A DNA stretch of 64,000 nt from positions 1 through 64,000 of the forward strand of contig JAPJBO010000244.1 of assembly GCA_030068145.1 (NCBI GenBank), written 5' to 3'. The notes under the pieces are model-generated. The model was not told the origin of the DNA. It saw only the letters and a list, made by a program, of their open reading frames with translations, and did no database searches. This document shows, piece by piece, positions 32,418 to 42,810 of the stretch; position 1 is the first letter of the stretch; each line of letters opens with the position of its first letter. The translations under genes and the position numbers were made by a program. The stretch comes from Diplonema papillatum. Its lineage: Eukaryota > Euglenozoa > Diplonemea > Diplonemida > Diplonemidae.

Positions 32418-33090
32418 AAACGAGGTACGCAGCGTCCTCCGACGCGGTCGGATAGCCCTCGGCGCCTTCAGCGGGATGGGGCGGGCGCCTGCTGGAGGCG
32501 ACTCTCTTCTTCGTGACTCGGCTGTCTTCCGCGCGCCAGGCGCCCCGCCTGCACTGCAGCTTGCCTTGGGGCGTGCTGTACAAATGCGGGCTGCCAAGCA
32601 TCGGGTCCGGACGCATGCATCAATCGTCATGAGGGTTCGCTCGCGTTTTCCTTTCTTGTGTTGCCGTCGATCTTCCCGGGGGACAATCGGTTTGCGCGGC
32701 TCGCGACCTTTGGTTTGTTATTAGAGCGATAGCTTATCGATGAAGTGTTTTTCAAGGTCAACCTTGTCCTCAAACATGGCGGCAAACGAGGTACGCAGCG
32801 TCCTCCGACGCGGTCGGATAGCTCTCGGCGCCTTCAGCGGGATGGGGTGGGCGCCTGCTGGAGGCGACTCTCTTCTTCGTGACTCGGCTGTCTTCCGAGC
32901 GCTAGGCGCCCCGCCTGCACTGCAGCTTGCCTTGGGGCGTGCTGTACAAATCGCGGGCTGCCAAGCATCGGGTCCGGATGCATGCATCAATCGTCATGAG
33001 GGTTCGCTTGCTTCTTCTTTTCTTGTGTTGCCGTCGATCCCCCCGAGGAACAATCGGTTTGCGCCTTGCGACCTTTGGTGTAGTAAGGGA
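32418..33090 (-). pseudogene. two extra tandem copies of the coiled-coil gene start
   Basis: The segment from GAGGTACGCAGCGTCC to the upstream GATGAAGTGTTTTT is repeated at 32422 and 32788, a 366-bp period. With the parental sequence at 32060-32400 this makes a triplication. Each unit holds the first about 68 codons including the ATG, plus about 150 bp of 5' flank. In the copies the coding part is cut after residue about 68 (DAAYL) and runs into unrelated sequence. Confidence 0.85.
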
Positions 33091-33107
33091 TTGCATTAGT
33101 ACTGTCG

Positions 33108-33166
33108 TAGTAAATTTTGTTGCATTAGTCGAAGGCTTGACAATCACACTAATGCAACAAATTTAC
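33108..33166. mobile_element. hairpin element (inverted repeat of about 20 bp)
   Basis: GTAAATTTTGTTGCATTAGT and ACTAATGCAACAAATTTAC are inverted copies differing by one base, separated by about 20 bp. One half recurs at 56102-56135 (ACAATCACACTAAATGCAAC), which indicates a mobile or dispersed unit. Confidence 0.75.
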
Positions 33167-33347
33167 GATCGTGACAGGCCTTCAACTACCCTGAGCAGCG
33201 CACTGTGACCTTTGGTTTGTTTCTAGAGCGATAGCTTGTGGATGAAGTGTTTTTCAAGGGTCAGGGTTTGCGGGGGACGCTCTCAATGCGGGAGTGGCCA
33301 CTTCCGCACGTTTTCACCCGTGTTGACTTCGTACATGGCTGCTGCGG

Positions 33348-33545
33348 GTTTGCGGGTTTGCGGGTTTGCGGGTTTGCGGGTTTGCGGGTTTGCGGGTTTG
33401 CGGGTTTGCGGGTTTGCGGGTTTGCGGGTTTGCGGGTTTGCGGGTTTGCGGGTTTGCGGGTTTGCGGGTTTGCGGGTTTGCGGGTTTGCGGGTTTGCGGG
33501 TTTGCGGGTTTGCGGGTTTGCGGGTTTGCGGGTTTGCGGGTTTGC
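33348..33545. repeat. (TTTGCGGG)n array, about 24 units
   Basis: A near-perfect 8-bp tandem array of about 195 bp. All frames are open, hence spurious frames on both strands. The G-rich strand has regularly spaced GGG runs, so G-quadruplexes are possible, and the unit resembles T/G-rich telomeric repeats although it is not a standard one. Confidence 0.97.
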
Positions 33546-34133
33546 AGCCAGGGGTGTAGGCGAATTCTCCTTTGTCTCGGACAGCTGTCGTTGTTCGGCC
33601 GCTCTTGACGTAGACTCATGGGGTTCGCGCTGCGACAACAGACCCGCAGGTAACAAACCCGAGGGCGACGATGAGAGGAGAGGAACTGCGCGGGTAGGTC
33701 TCGTTCTTTTACGTTCCTTACGTTTTGCCGGCCAGCTTCTTTTGTGCCTGGGGTGGCAGTTGGACGACGTTATGGAAAAAGGTGTGGCAAGGATACAAGG
33801 GTGGAAACAAAGGTGTTCCACAGCGAAAGTTGTGGCAAGGGTACAAGGGTGGAAACAAAGGTGTTGGGGTACAAGGGCGTGTACATGGTGAAGATGACGT
33901 GGCGAAGGCCCACACGGTGAATACAAGCATCGGTTTTTTGTCGCCACAAAGTGCGCAAACCCGCAAACCGACGGATCGAAGCGTATGAAGTTGCGAAAGC
34001 AACCGAACGAAGCCAGCCTTACAAAACCCTTTGAATGTGCTTGCATGGCCACGTCCCCGTGCAAACAGAAGAACCGAAGCCTCGGACAATTCTGCTTGTT
34101 TGCTTCAGAAAGAACTTCAGGCAGGACACTGCC
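33546..34133. other. no recognisable gene; short direct repeat
   Basis: Contains about three direct copies of GGTGGAAACAAAGGTGTT with GCAAGGGTACAAG between 33780 and 33880. No domain-bearing frame. Confidence 0.5.
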
Positions 34134-34173
34134 TCTCATGCATGTTTGATGCTAGCATCAAGTCTTCTTCGAA
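34134..34173. repeat. palindromic repeat family P
   Basis: CTCTCATGCATG, then TTGATGCTAGCATCAA, then GTCTTCTTCG, about 30 bp from the 3' end of the jacalin exon. Confidence 0.8.
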
Positions 34174-34200
34174 GAAGGGGTGTGAGTTTCCGCAGCACAG

Positions 34201-34670
34201 CTACTTGGCGAGTTTCGTGTATAGGACGCCGATGCTGTCGATGAGAGCTCCGGACCTGCCGTGGAACCCGGAGATCTGCCAGCCTGTCTCGGCTTTCCAT
34301 GTACGGCGGGACGTTGTTTTTAGGCCGTTCTCGATGTATCTGCCCAGGTTGGTCGTGAAGGAAGCGGCCGAGATGACAGGAGCAATGCCTTGCCGGATGA
34401 AGTCGAGGCAGACTTCAGCCGTCGTCAGGTGCTCGCCGGGGTGCAAATCCAACGACTTCTCCATCCCGCCGTGGCCACCGTGCGACAGCGTCGCCCCGCT
34501 GCTCAGCGTGATCGAGATCTGGTCCACAAACTGCCCGGCGCGGATGCGAATGCTTCGAACCTCGGTTCCCGCCAAACTCAGCGCATCGGTGAACACCATT
34601 CCGCCAGATCCTCCGAAAGACTCACTGTTGCGCACCGAAGGATTGGACACCCCAGTTCCGGACCCGGTAC
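34201..34670 (-). CDS. jacalin-like lectin domain protein, 3' exon
   Basis: The frame reads about 156 residues from an acceptor CCAACAG at 34671-34677 to the stop at 34201. It covers essentially one jacalin-related beta-prism lectin domain: ESFGGSGGMVFTDA, VRSIRIRAGQFVDQISITL, HGGHGGMEKSLDLHPGEHL, TTNLGRYIENG and the C-terminal GFHGRSGALIDSIGVLY. These match the family pattern of G-G-x-G-G, TN-x-GR and GFHGRSG-x-x-(I/L)D-x-(I/L)G. Jacalin lectins bind mannose- or galactose-type glycans. No signal peptide is seen because the 5' exon or exons are not identified. The first visible residues (GTGSGTGVSNPS) look like a linker. Confidence 0.8.
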
Positions 34671-34679
34671 CTGTTGGGT

Positions 34680-35190
34680 GCAGCGGGAGGATATCTTAGC
34701 TTGTGTTAACCACTCAAGGACGGAGGAGAGGGTTAATTTGGGAAAAGGGGGTGGCTCCATGGCAAACCTCAGGTATCCGTTGAGAGCTCGGAGCAGGATT
34801 TCTGCCGATGAAGGACGCATTTCAAAAATTCGGGTCGGATCTTTCCAATAAAGCAAAGACGACCACTTTCGACCATTCTTTGGCCTCTCACCCGCGAACC
34901 TGACACCCGCGAACTTTCTTGAATAAACTACCGCTACAGTGGTAATTCGCCCGGAAGTGGTTAATGTTCGTTGCGAGGAAAAACTGAACCGCCTGAGTAG
35001 CGGGACCCTTTGATCATGATCAATTACCACAGGCCTGCAGCCGCCCTTCAGGATTGGGGTTCGGGATAGTACGGTCAACAAAAGACTCTAGTTTTCCCTC
35101 CTCCCTACTCCCTCCGTTTAGGCAGTACTATGCATGCTTGATGCCAGCGCCAAGTCTTCTGGGTGGTCTTGTCATGCGTATGCCGACGTC
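34680..35190. other. no recognisable gene; dispersed repeat pieces
   Basis: The 34975-35085 stretch (ACTGAACCGCC, TTTGATCATGATCA, CAGGATTGGGGTTC) recurs at 47050-47150 and partly near 40710. A diverged family P palindrome lies near 35130-35160. Confidence 0.5.
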
Positions 35191-35539
35191 GGACTTGTCA
35201 TATACCGTATGCGGGTTTAATATGAAACGTGTTTAGTACGAAACGGTTTTATTACGAAACGTGTTAATTAAGAAACACCCCTGACCTGAAGCTATGAAAC
35301 ATTAACACGTTTCGTATTAAAAACTGCACTTCCATAGGGGTTTTGAGGGGTTTTGTACTTGGAGTAAACTGGGGCACAGTAATAAAGGGACGCAGGAAAA
35401 TTGATAGAAAAGTTGAACCCGTCAAAAAAGAAATATGCACCGATTTCTTCGCCCGTGTCAGCCCTTCACCCCATGCGAAGCAGATTCGACAGTTCCCCCA
35501 AAATGCGAGAAAACCTTTGCACATTTCTTTGGATATCCG

Positions 35540-36245
35540 GGTCTATTTTTCGCGGATCTCTTCATCGGAGCTGATCACGAGCAAAGAATCGCCGAAAAAG
35601 GTCTGCTGCGTGGACCAGCAAAAAAATGTCACCACTCGGGGGATTGATTCCCGTCCTTCTCGATGCACGCCCGGTGGTTTCCGCGCCGGGGCCCTGTCTC
35701 TTACAAAGACCCACAAACCACGCACATGTTTTGTAATCCCCGGGTCTAATTTTCACGGATCTCTTCATCGGAGCTGAATGCGAGCGTAAATTCGTCGAAA
35801 ACGATCTGCTACGTGGACCAGCGGGAAAATGCCACCGTTCAGGGGATCGATTCCCGCCCTTTCTCAACACACACCTGGTGGTTTCCACGCCCGGTGCCCA
35901 GCATAACATAAAGACCCGCGAACCACGCACGTACTTTCTGAGCCCAAGGTCTAATTTTCGCGGTTCTCTTCATCGGAGCTGATCGCGAGCAAAAAGTCGT
36001 TGAAAAAGGTCTGCTCCGTGGACAGCGAAAAAAATGGCACCACCCAGGGGATCGATTCCCGTCCTTCCCGTCACAAACCTGGTGGTTTCCATGTCCGGTG
36101 CCCTGCATCTTGTAAAGACCCGCGAACCACGCACATACTTCTTGGTCCCCGGGTCCATTCTTCACGGTTCTCTTCATCGGAGCTTCTCGCGAACTAAAAA
36201 TCGTCAAAAAAAGTCTGCTGCACGCACGAGCAAAATTTTCACCAG
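35540..36245. repeat. 205-bp tandem array
   Basis: The marker TCTCTTCATCGGAGCT occurs near 35558, 35762, 35966 and 36170, about 205 bp apart. Each unit also holds GATTCCCGTCC and AAAGACCCRCRAACCACGCAC. Another 1.4 units lie at 47980-48260. Frames called inside it carry no known domain. Confidence 0.85.
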
Positions 36246-36560
36246 AAACCCAGCTCCCGCTGGCTCTTCCCAGCTCCCAAGAGCTGGGAGCCTCCGCCAA
36301 CACTGCCTGGGGGCTGTCTTCAACGAAACCTTGGTCGGCTTCATCTCGACTCCTGTTGGATCGGAAACTTTCTCTTCCAGTAAATTTGCGTCACTCAACC
36401 CGGTCACCACGAAACTCGCCCGGAATTTTGAGATGGCTTTTTATTGTGCCCTGCTGGCTCCTGCTGGCTCTTTCCAGCTCCCGAGCTGGCTCCAGCTCCG
36501 AGAGCCACCCACCGCCAACACTTCCCCAGGCCACCGGTTGCGGACAACTTTCTCGCCGAA
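36246..36560. repeat. hairpin and duplicated CAGCTCC/GCTGGCTC segment
   Basis: TCCCAGCTC-CCAA-GAGCTGGGA at about 36277-36298 is a 9-bp stem hairpin. The surrounding text (TGGCTCTTCCCAGCTCC, CCGCCAACACTGCC) is duplicated in diverged form at about 36460-36530. Confidence 0.65.
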
Positions 36561-36869
36561 CTCCTTCGTAACTTCAACGAATGTTTCGTACTGAGTGAAT
36601 GCGCAGATTGCATCAACGTTCTGACTTCGCTGATTTTGACCAAGATCTTGAAGAACTGGCAAACGATGAATGCGTTGCTGTGGATCCCAGAGCCCGCCCA
36701 CGCCTGTCGTCTTCATGCACAAGTGCCAGAACGCTCTTGTCGCTAATACTCTGACCGCGATACGTTTTTCCTGCTCAAAGGCTCGATAAAACCAAGATTT
36801 TCGGGAACAAAAATGGGGGATCATCATGGGGTTTCAACAGTTTCCAAATTTCACTAAGTACGTCAGACC

Positions 36870-37085
36870 CCATGTTTTTAGAGTTAAAGTTCGCTTGAAA
36901 TTCCGGGGTTTTAGGGTCTCCGTGTGACGGTTCATGAATGGGTTCTCTTAGAGCAAGAAAGGGCTATGTGGTTACGGGTTGTATATTGCGTGCACGCTTT
37001 TGTTATGGGTTATGGCTAGCCATGTCCGGGACTGTTTGTGACCGACACCAAGTACATTCCTTCGTGGAGTGTACTTGGTGTTTTT
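36870..37085 (+). repeat. dispersed repeat family A, plus-strand copy
   Basis: Longest copy of the family, with AGAGTTAAAGTTCGCTTGAA at its start and an extra about 45 bp between AGAAAGGGCTAT and GGCTAGCCATG. It ends in an inverted pair CACCAAGTACA..TGTACTTGGTG. It lies inside the 35194-37184 element. Confidence 0.75.
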
Positions 37086-37184
37086 AGTACGAAACGTGTT
37101 AATTAAGAAACACTTTGGCCAAAAGAGTAGCTAAGAAACATTTACACGGTTCGTATTAAACCCGCATACGGTATGTGACAATTT

Positions 37185-37920
37185 CAACGTACTAGTTGTA
37201 CGTACGACAACAGGACATCTTACAGTGTCACGACAGCAATGCTGCTGCGCAGTCAAGCCACCAAGAACCAGGTGGTTGGGGGGGGCAGTCGTTGGACGGG
37301 AAGAAAAAGGTGGAAAGTGGCCTTGTCCCGACAAGCTTATTTCCGTAAGTCCCCTGGACGGGTATTTTCATCTTGCCCCTACGCAATGTAAGTGACAGGT
37401 TTACCCTGGATGGTTTGATTTCTCTTCGTTCTTTCTTGCAGTCATTGCACGAGAAGTATCCCGCAGACTTTACGTCAGCGAACACAAGGCGCACGCAGAC
37501 CATGAAGCAGAACTCCGTGGTTAACCCCCCCGGAACTGCATCGCGCCTCTGCCGCTGTCGATCACGGCGTGAAGACGATGATTCGAATGAGTGCGAGCGC
37601 CTAAAGCACGGCACGGTACGATCGAAGAGGTTGTCGCCTGGTGACTAATGCAGGGCCAACCGCTACAGACGTTCTGCATTCTAGCCTCAAACGATCGCGT
37701 TGCGCCACGATCCATCAGGTCTATCCCTTCCATTGGCTGCATAGAGTTGTCTGTTGCTGTTTTGCGGTATATCGCGGTACATCACGGTCTATCAGGTGGG
37801 GATGAATCTCATATGGTGCGTGCCCCTCTCCCCACTCGAACTAGAAAAATTCAGTCTTCGAAGACCCGAATTCACTACAAACACACAGACAAAAGTCGGG
37901 TTGGCTCGAATAGAGGCTAT
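37185..37920. other. no recognisable gene
   Basis: Frames are short and without domain signal. A local repeat GCGGTATATCGCGGTACATC lies near 37763. Confidence 0.4.
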
Positions 37921-38063
37921 TCATATTGATACTCGGACCTTTAGTCTCGAAACCCCAGTCTTCGAAGACCCGAAATATCCTGTTGTGGGCTCGGGTGGTG
38001 TGCTCATCATCCTGACGTGCGCTTTGCTCCAGTTCCGACCGTATAGTAAAGAAGTAGACAAAC

Positions 38064-38388
38064 CTTGCCCCCGCTTGGCCTTCGGCTTCGCCTTGGCTTT
38101 CGGCGCCGGTTTCTTGGTCTTCGGCTTCGCCTTCGGGGCGGCGGCCACCCGCTTCGCGCCGGCCTTCGCCGGCCCAGCCTTCTTCGCCGCCGGCTTCGGC
38201 GCTGCCTTCCGGGCGCGTGGGCGGGCAGCGGGGGCAGGGGCCTTCGCCGCCCGCCGCCTCTTCTTCACGGCCAGCGCCCGCTGCTTCTCTGCCGCTTGCC
38301 GCACGAGCTCGCCGACAAAGTCGGGGCTCTGGTTGATCTTTCGTGTCGTCCGCAGCGCGGCGATGACCGACGGTGCCGACGGTGTCAT
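38064..38388 (-). CDS. histone H1-like / basic chromatin protein, 5' exon
   Basis: The minus-strand frame starts at ATG 38388 (MTPSAPSVIAALRTTRKINQ). After about 50 residues it becomes a Lys/Ala/Pro-rich chain of the KPAAKKAGPAKAGAKR type, typical of histone H1 C-terminal tails and H1-like proteins of protists. No winged-helix globular domain is recognisable. A donor CAAG|GTTTGT at 38063 would end the exon at 38064 in phase 1. If unspliced the frame runs on to 37921 with unrelated, less basic sequence. The downstream exon is not identified. A fragment of this coding region is duplicated at 39205-39320. Confidence 0.6.
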
Positions 38389-38489
38389 TTTTCCGGGGGG
38401 GAAATCTTAGTTTCGTGTTCAGGGGGTGCTTTTCTTTTTGCGGCTCCCTTTTGAAGTTTTGCTTTGAGATTCTGGCGATTTGGAGTCCC

Positions 38490-39150
38490 CTGGTGACTTT
38501 CGTTGAATCGCTCTGTGTTTCTGGTGACTTTCGTTGAATCGCTCTGTGTTTCTGGTGACTTTCGTTGAATCGCTCTGTGTTTCTGGTGACTTTCGTTGAA
38601 TCGCTCTGTGTTTCTGGTGACTTTCGTTGAATCGCTCTGTGTTTCTGGTGACTTTCGTTGAATCGCTCTGTGTTTCTGGTGACTTTCGTTGAATCGCTCT
38701 GTGTTTCTGGTGACTTTCGTTGAATCGCTCTGTGTTTCTGGTGACTTTCGTTGAATCGCTCTGTGTTTCTGGTGACTTTCGTTGAATCGCTCTGTGTTTC
38801 TGGTGACTTTCGTTGAATCGCTCTGTGTTTCTGGTGACTTTCGTTGAATCGCTCTGTGTTTCTGGTGACTTTCGTTGAATCGCTCTGTGTTTCTGGTGAC
38901 TTTCGTTGAATCGCTCTGTGTTTCTGGTGACTTTCGTTGAATCGCTCTGTGTTTCTGGTGACTTTCGTTGAATCGCTCTGTGTTTCTGGTGACTTTCGTT
39001 GAATCGCTCTGTGTTTCTGGTGACTTTCGTTGAATCGCTCTGTGTTTCTGGTGACTTTCGTTGAATCGCTCTGTGTTTCTGGTGACTTTCGTTGAATCGC
39101 TCTGTGTTTCTGGTGACTTTCGTTGAATCGCTCTGTGTTTCTGGTGGCTT
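38490..39150. repeat. 31-bp minisatellite, about 21 units
   Basis: Unit CTGGTGACTTTCGTTGAATC-GCTCTGTGTTT repeats every 31 bp with almost no divergence, about 100 bp upstream of the H1-like start. Since 31 is not a multiple of three, both 290-residue minus-strand frames cycle through three phases and give a 31-residue super-repeat. They are artefacts. Confidence 0.97.
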
Positions 39151-39204
39151 TCGTTCGACCCTACTAATAATGGGCTTGGGCTGCCGAGTGCGCGGAGAGC
39201 CGAG

Positions 39205-39320
39205 ACGAGCTGATTGGCCTTCGGCTTCGCCTTCGGCCGGCGACCGCCCTTCACGTCGACCTTCACCGGTCCGGCCTTCTTCGCCGCCGGCTTCGGAGCT
39301 GCCTTCCGGGCGCGCCAACT
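39205..39320 (-). pseudogene. fragment of the H1-like coding sequence
   Basis: TTCTTCGCCGCCGGCTTCGG with GCTGCCTTCCGGGCGCG, and the preceding GCCTTCGGCTTCGCCTTCGG, match the Lys/Ala-coding region at 38080-38220 but joined differently. It sits on the far side of the 31-bp array. Confidence 0.7.
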
Positions 39321-39820
39321 GTACTATCTCAATGTCGTCATTGCTTTCCGTGGCACCGAGTCCATCACACCTGCATTTCCGGTGTGGTTCCTCGGGCGGC
39401 TTCCGCCGTATCAGACTTCAAGTCTTGGGGACTAATGGTGCGACCTGCGGCTCTTACTGTGTGCTTAGTCGCTCTTCTGGGTTGCGCTTGGAATCGACCG
39501 GAAGATCAGGTCAAACTGAAGTTGCTTCAAGTCCGAGACCCACCTTGAGTACACTGTGCTCGCCGAGGTGGTAACCCCTGCTGCCTTGTTCTTGCTTGCC
39601 GAATAATGAAAACAACGGTTGGGGGGCGAGGGAAGGACCATCACGACGGAGGTGCCCCGGGGCCAGTTATTACGAGATCGGAGATATATAATAGAAAAAA
39701 GGTCAGACGGGAGACAAACATTGCGCAGAGCTGCCTTTTCCTTTCCATGTGTACTTGTGAAGCTAGCGGACCCTGGTGAAACGTGTGTGGCATTAGCGAC
39801 CCAGTAGGATGCATAAGGAG
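39321..39820. other. no recognisable gene
   Basis: No domain-bearing frames and no clear repeats. Confidence 0.4.
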
Positions 39821-39823
39821 TGC

Positions 39824-40210
39824 GCACCCATCCACCGCACCGGTCCTATCTGCGCCTTCTTTCGGTCTTGAAGCCACGGACAGGGTCAGCGCGGAACACG
39901 AGTCTGCAGACAGGACAGCGGTGTGAGTCTGCAGACAGGACAGCGGTGTGAGTCTGCAGACAGGACAGCGGTGTGAGTCTGCAGACAGGACAGCGGTGTG
40001 AGTCTGCAGACAGGACAGCGGTGTGAGTCTGCAGACAGGACAGCGGTGTGAGTCTGCAGACAGGACAGCGGTGTGAGTCTGCAGACAGGACAGCGGTGTG
40101 AGTCTGCAGACAGGACAGCGGTGTGAGTCTGCAGACAGGACAGCGGTGTGAGTCTGCAGACAGGACAGCGGTGTGAGTCTGCAGACAGGACAGCGGTGTG
40201 AGTCGCTCCG
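39824..40210 (+). repeat. family B repeat with internal 25-bp minisatellite, about 12 units
   Basis: The left part matches family B (CACCGGTCCTATCTGCGCC.., TTGAAGCCACGGACA). At the point where family B has AGTCTGCAGACAGGACAGCG a single time, this copy has it about 12 times with a 25-bp period (39901-40203) and almost no divergence. The minus-strand frames with repeated CPVCRL are a consequence of the array, not zinc fingers. Confidence 0.9.
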
Positions 40211-40960
40211 GCAGGCGTGAGACGCTCCGCCTCACAGCGGGTAAAGGCACACGCTTCGCAGTCGCAGCCTACCTCCCTCATTACAAAAAGCGGCAAGTCT
40301 TTGCCGGTAGGCGGCTTCCTTTGCGCAGCCCCTACAACTGCAGTGACGTGCGGGGGGAGAAGCTCTAACTTGTTGCGGAACTCCACTTGTTGTTCGTTCT
40401 TTGTGCAAAAAGCTGGGAGACAACCTCACGTTAATGTTTAGGCGGAACACTCTCTCGCATGGTTCATGCTGGCAGCCTTCATAGAGAGAGAGAGCGGAGC
40501 GAGTGCGCTGTACGGCAGATTGCTGCAAGTGAACGTGCTGGACGACACCCCGCTCAAAGAGGTATATTTTTTCTGACACCCCCCTTCCAAAAGAAAACTG
40601 TACCCCGGAAAGACCGCGTCACAGCAGTAGAATGACTTTTGGAACAAAGAGACTCTCCTGTGAGCGAACACGAACACCCCAGCTCCCGTGCTGATATTTT
40701 ATAATCGGGACTGAAACTACGTCAGGATTTGGGTTCAGTCAACAGAAAACTCTGGTGCTCCATTCTTGTTGCTCTTTCTTGAGGGATCTTCATGCGGAGC
40801 ACAGACATGCAAACTGAACCGGTGAAATGATCTTCAGTATGGTGTCGGCTCAGGCCTACCTTTTTTGGAACACGCTGCAATGCCTCGAATAGTTAAGTCG
40901 TAGCTCTCATCGAACAGGCAAAAAGAGGGTGGTAATAATCTTCGCTTTTTTCTATCGAAA
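40211..40960. other. no recognisable gene
   Basis: No domain-bearing frame. The segment 40700-40850 (CTCCATTCTTGTTGCTC, ATGCAAACTGAACCGGTG, GATCTTCAGT) resembles 17590-17660. Confidence 0.4.
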
Positions 40961-40964
40961 TGGG

Positions 40965-41150
40965 GGGAGTTTGCAAGGACGTGCTTGGAATGGTGATGTG
41001 CTAAACACGCACCCAGTCCTAACTGCACCGTGCTCCGAGCCCTCTAAGCACCACGGGCTCATTAGGCGGGCCATCATAGGCGCAAAAGCTGAGGCTCTGC
41101 GGACAGGACAGCGATGTAAAGTCTGGTCTGTCAGGCGGCTGCTCTCAGCT
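40965..41150 (+). repeat. dispersed repeat family B, diverged copy
   Basis: GCAAGGACGTGCTTGGAATG begins the copy and GCGGACAGGACAGCGATGTA lies near its end. About 75-80% similar by eye to the other copies. Confidence 0.65.
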
Positions 41151-42800
41151 GGAGAGGGGGGGAGGGGAAGCGTTACAAAATTGCATTGAACCCAAGTGCA
41201 ACTGTGTTCGTATTCGTAAAAAAAAAAAAAAAAAAAGAAATACGTACACTCTCCCTACTGCCGCATCTTGGTAGTTCTGTTTCTACTTGTTGGTTTTGGT
41301 GAGATCCTGCCAGTCGTCCAGTTCGAGCCTAGCCCTCTCGATGAAACTAACGAGTAATTTGTGACGTACGCAGCTCGAGGGACTCGCTTGCTTTGGACCG
41401 CGCGGCAGGCTCTGTACGTGGTGGAAAAGCTTTAGATACCGTGCGAGAAGCACAAGGTGGCACGAGCAATTTGAATTGAATGAAACGGCGTGACGAAAGG
41501 GGCACGAGAGGGAGAGGGGTGGGAGTACTGAGCCTGGGGCTGGGAAAAGCGTCAGAACGTGGCACCCTAGCCGCACCTGTACCTTTCTGCGGAGGAGAAA
41601 GGACCAGTTGCGTACGCATGCGCGGTAGACCGCTTGCTCCTTTGTGTCAGAAACCGGGTGGGGGAGGGCCGGGCACGAAGCACCTGTGTCGGCGAGTGGA
41701 GCGCGGCGTGGTTCCGTGCACTGGGGAGGTGATGCGACTTGGTTGCTGCTCCCTGCGCCAGGAACGCCTATTAATATCACTGGGTACAGCGCACTCAAGA
41801 TGGCTACTCGGCAATGCCCACGGTGTGCGGTAACATGCTGATTCTGCGCACGTGTGTTGTGTTGACTGCTTGGGGATTCGGCGCAAAAGACTGCAGGCCG
41901 TTTCGGTAGCCGTGAAGACAGTCAGTGCATTTTCGATTTATGTATTTTGGCACAGTCGGGAGTTGAGTCAACGAATGCAATTCATTCATTCTTCTCTTTT
42001 TTTAGCCTTCACATTCTTTGCGTTTCCTCCATGCCTTTTGAGCATGTGGTATGGCATTCATACTCTCGCATCGCTCTTACTTCCTTGCAGAGGAGAATCT
42101 TGCAATGCAAAAGAGGAAATGAATGCTTGCTTTGTTTTAGCGTTTATTGTGGTTTAGAGGTTCGTGTTTTTAGAGTGAACGGGCGGGGCATTGTATTTGG
42201 CTTTTCTTTTTTCTTTTTTTCCCCCGACAGTAAGTGTCAGCCCACCCGAAGGCAGTTGATTCCTTTGGGGTAGGTTTTCTCTACCGGCGGAAGTTGTTTG
42301 GGTTAGCGGTTTCTTTTCTTTTTGTTGAATGCTCTGGTTGAAAGAATATCGAAACCGAGAGCTCCCGGCGCAGGCGGGTCTTCCAGGGAAATAGCTTCAA
42401 TGGTTGATTCGTATCACTCGAGCGTTCACCAACTGCACTTGTGGGGAGTCATCGGCCTGCTAATGGGCGAGCCTTGTCGGTGCCGCCTGCTGATTTTAAA
42501 GGGAATGGGGGCGTCGCCCGTGCTACTACATGATGGAGTCCAGCCTCTGCTGCACCCAAAATTGCGTGCAAATGTACGCCCGAAAAGCGGGTGCCAACTA
42601 ACGCTTCGGAAACTCCAGTTTCTAGCTCCAGACTGGACTCCACTGTTTTTACTTTCAACAACGAAGCCACGGCTGCGGACTCCTTTTCAATGCAAAATAT
42701 GGTGAAAACGTTTTGGATGGCACAATAACTGGGAGGGGGAAGGGCCTCCCTCAATCCACCCCGCTCCTTCTTGCCCCCGCCCCGGCGGCGTGCTTCGGCG
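41151..42800. other. no recognisable gene
   Basis: Only short frames without domain signal, plus an A17 run near 41219. The part at 42225-42310 shares GGCAGTTGATTCCTTTGGGG and TTCTCTACCGGCGG with sequences near 16740 and 63880-63930. Confidence 0.4.
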
Positions 42801-42810
42801 GGCGCGTGTT

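Larger units (their letters stand above)
35194..37184. mobile_element. 2-kb element with roughly 40-bp terminal inverted repeats
   Basis: The left end TTGTCATATACCGTATGCGG, continuing into GGTTTAATATGAAACGTG, is mirrored at the right by CACGGTTCGTATTAAACC and CCGCATACGGTATGTGACAA. Subterminal TACGAAACGTGTTAATTAAG occurs near both ends (35250-35275 and 37088-37108). I could not find a convincing target-site duplication or transposase. The interior is filled by a 205-bp tandem array and a family A copy, so it may be composite. Confidence 0.6.

Noticed and set aside
33261-34139. 292-codon minus-strand frame with NPQTRKPA repeats
   Set aside because: Produced by the 8-bp TTTGCGGG array joined to an unrelated open stretch.
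38385-39318. Two 290-residue repeat proteins on the minus strand
   Set aside because: The 31-bp array cycles through all frames, so these are arithmetic consequences of the repeat.
24588-40203. CRISPR arrays at the 25-, 30- or 31-bp repeats
   Set aside because: The repeats are head-to-tail without unique spacers, no cas genes are present, and the window is eukaryotic.
39846-40250. Repeated CPVCRL zinc-finger-like frame
   Set aside because: Cys spacing comes from the 25-bp unit passing through three frames; family B copies elsewhere are not coding.
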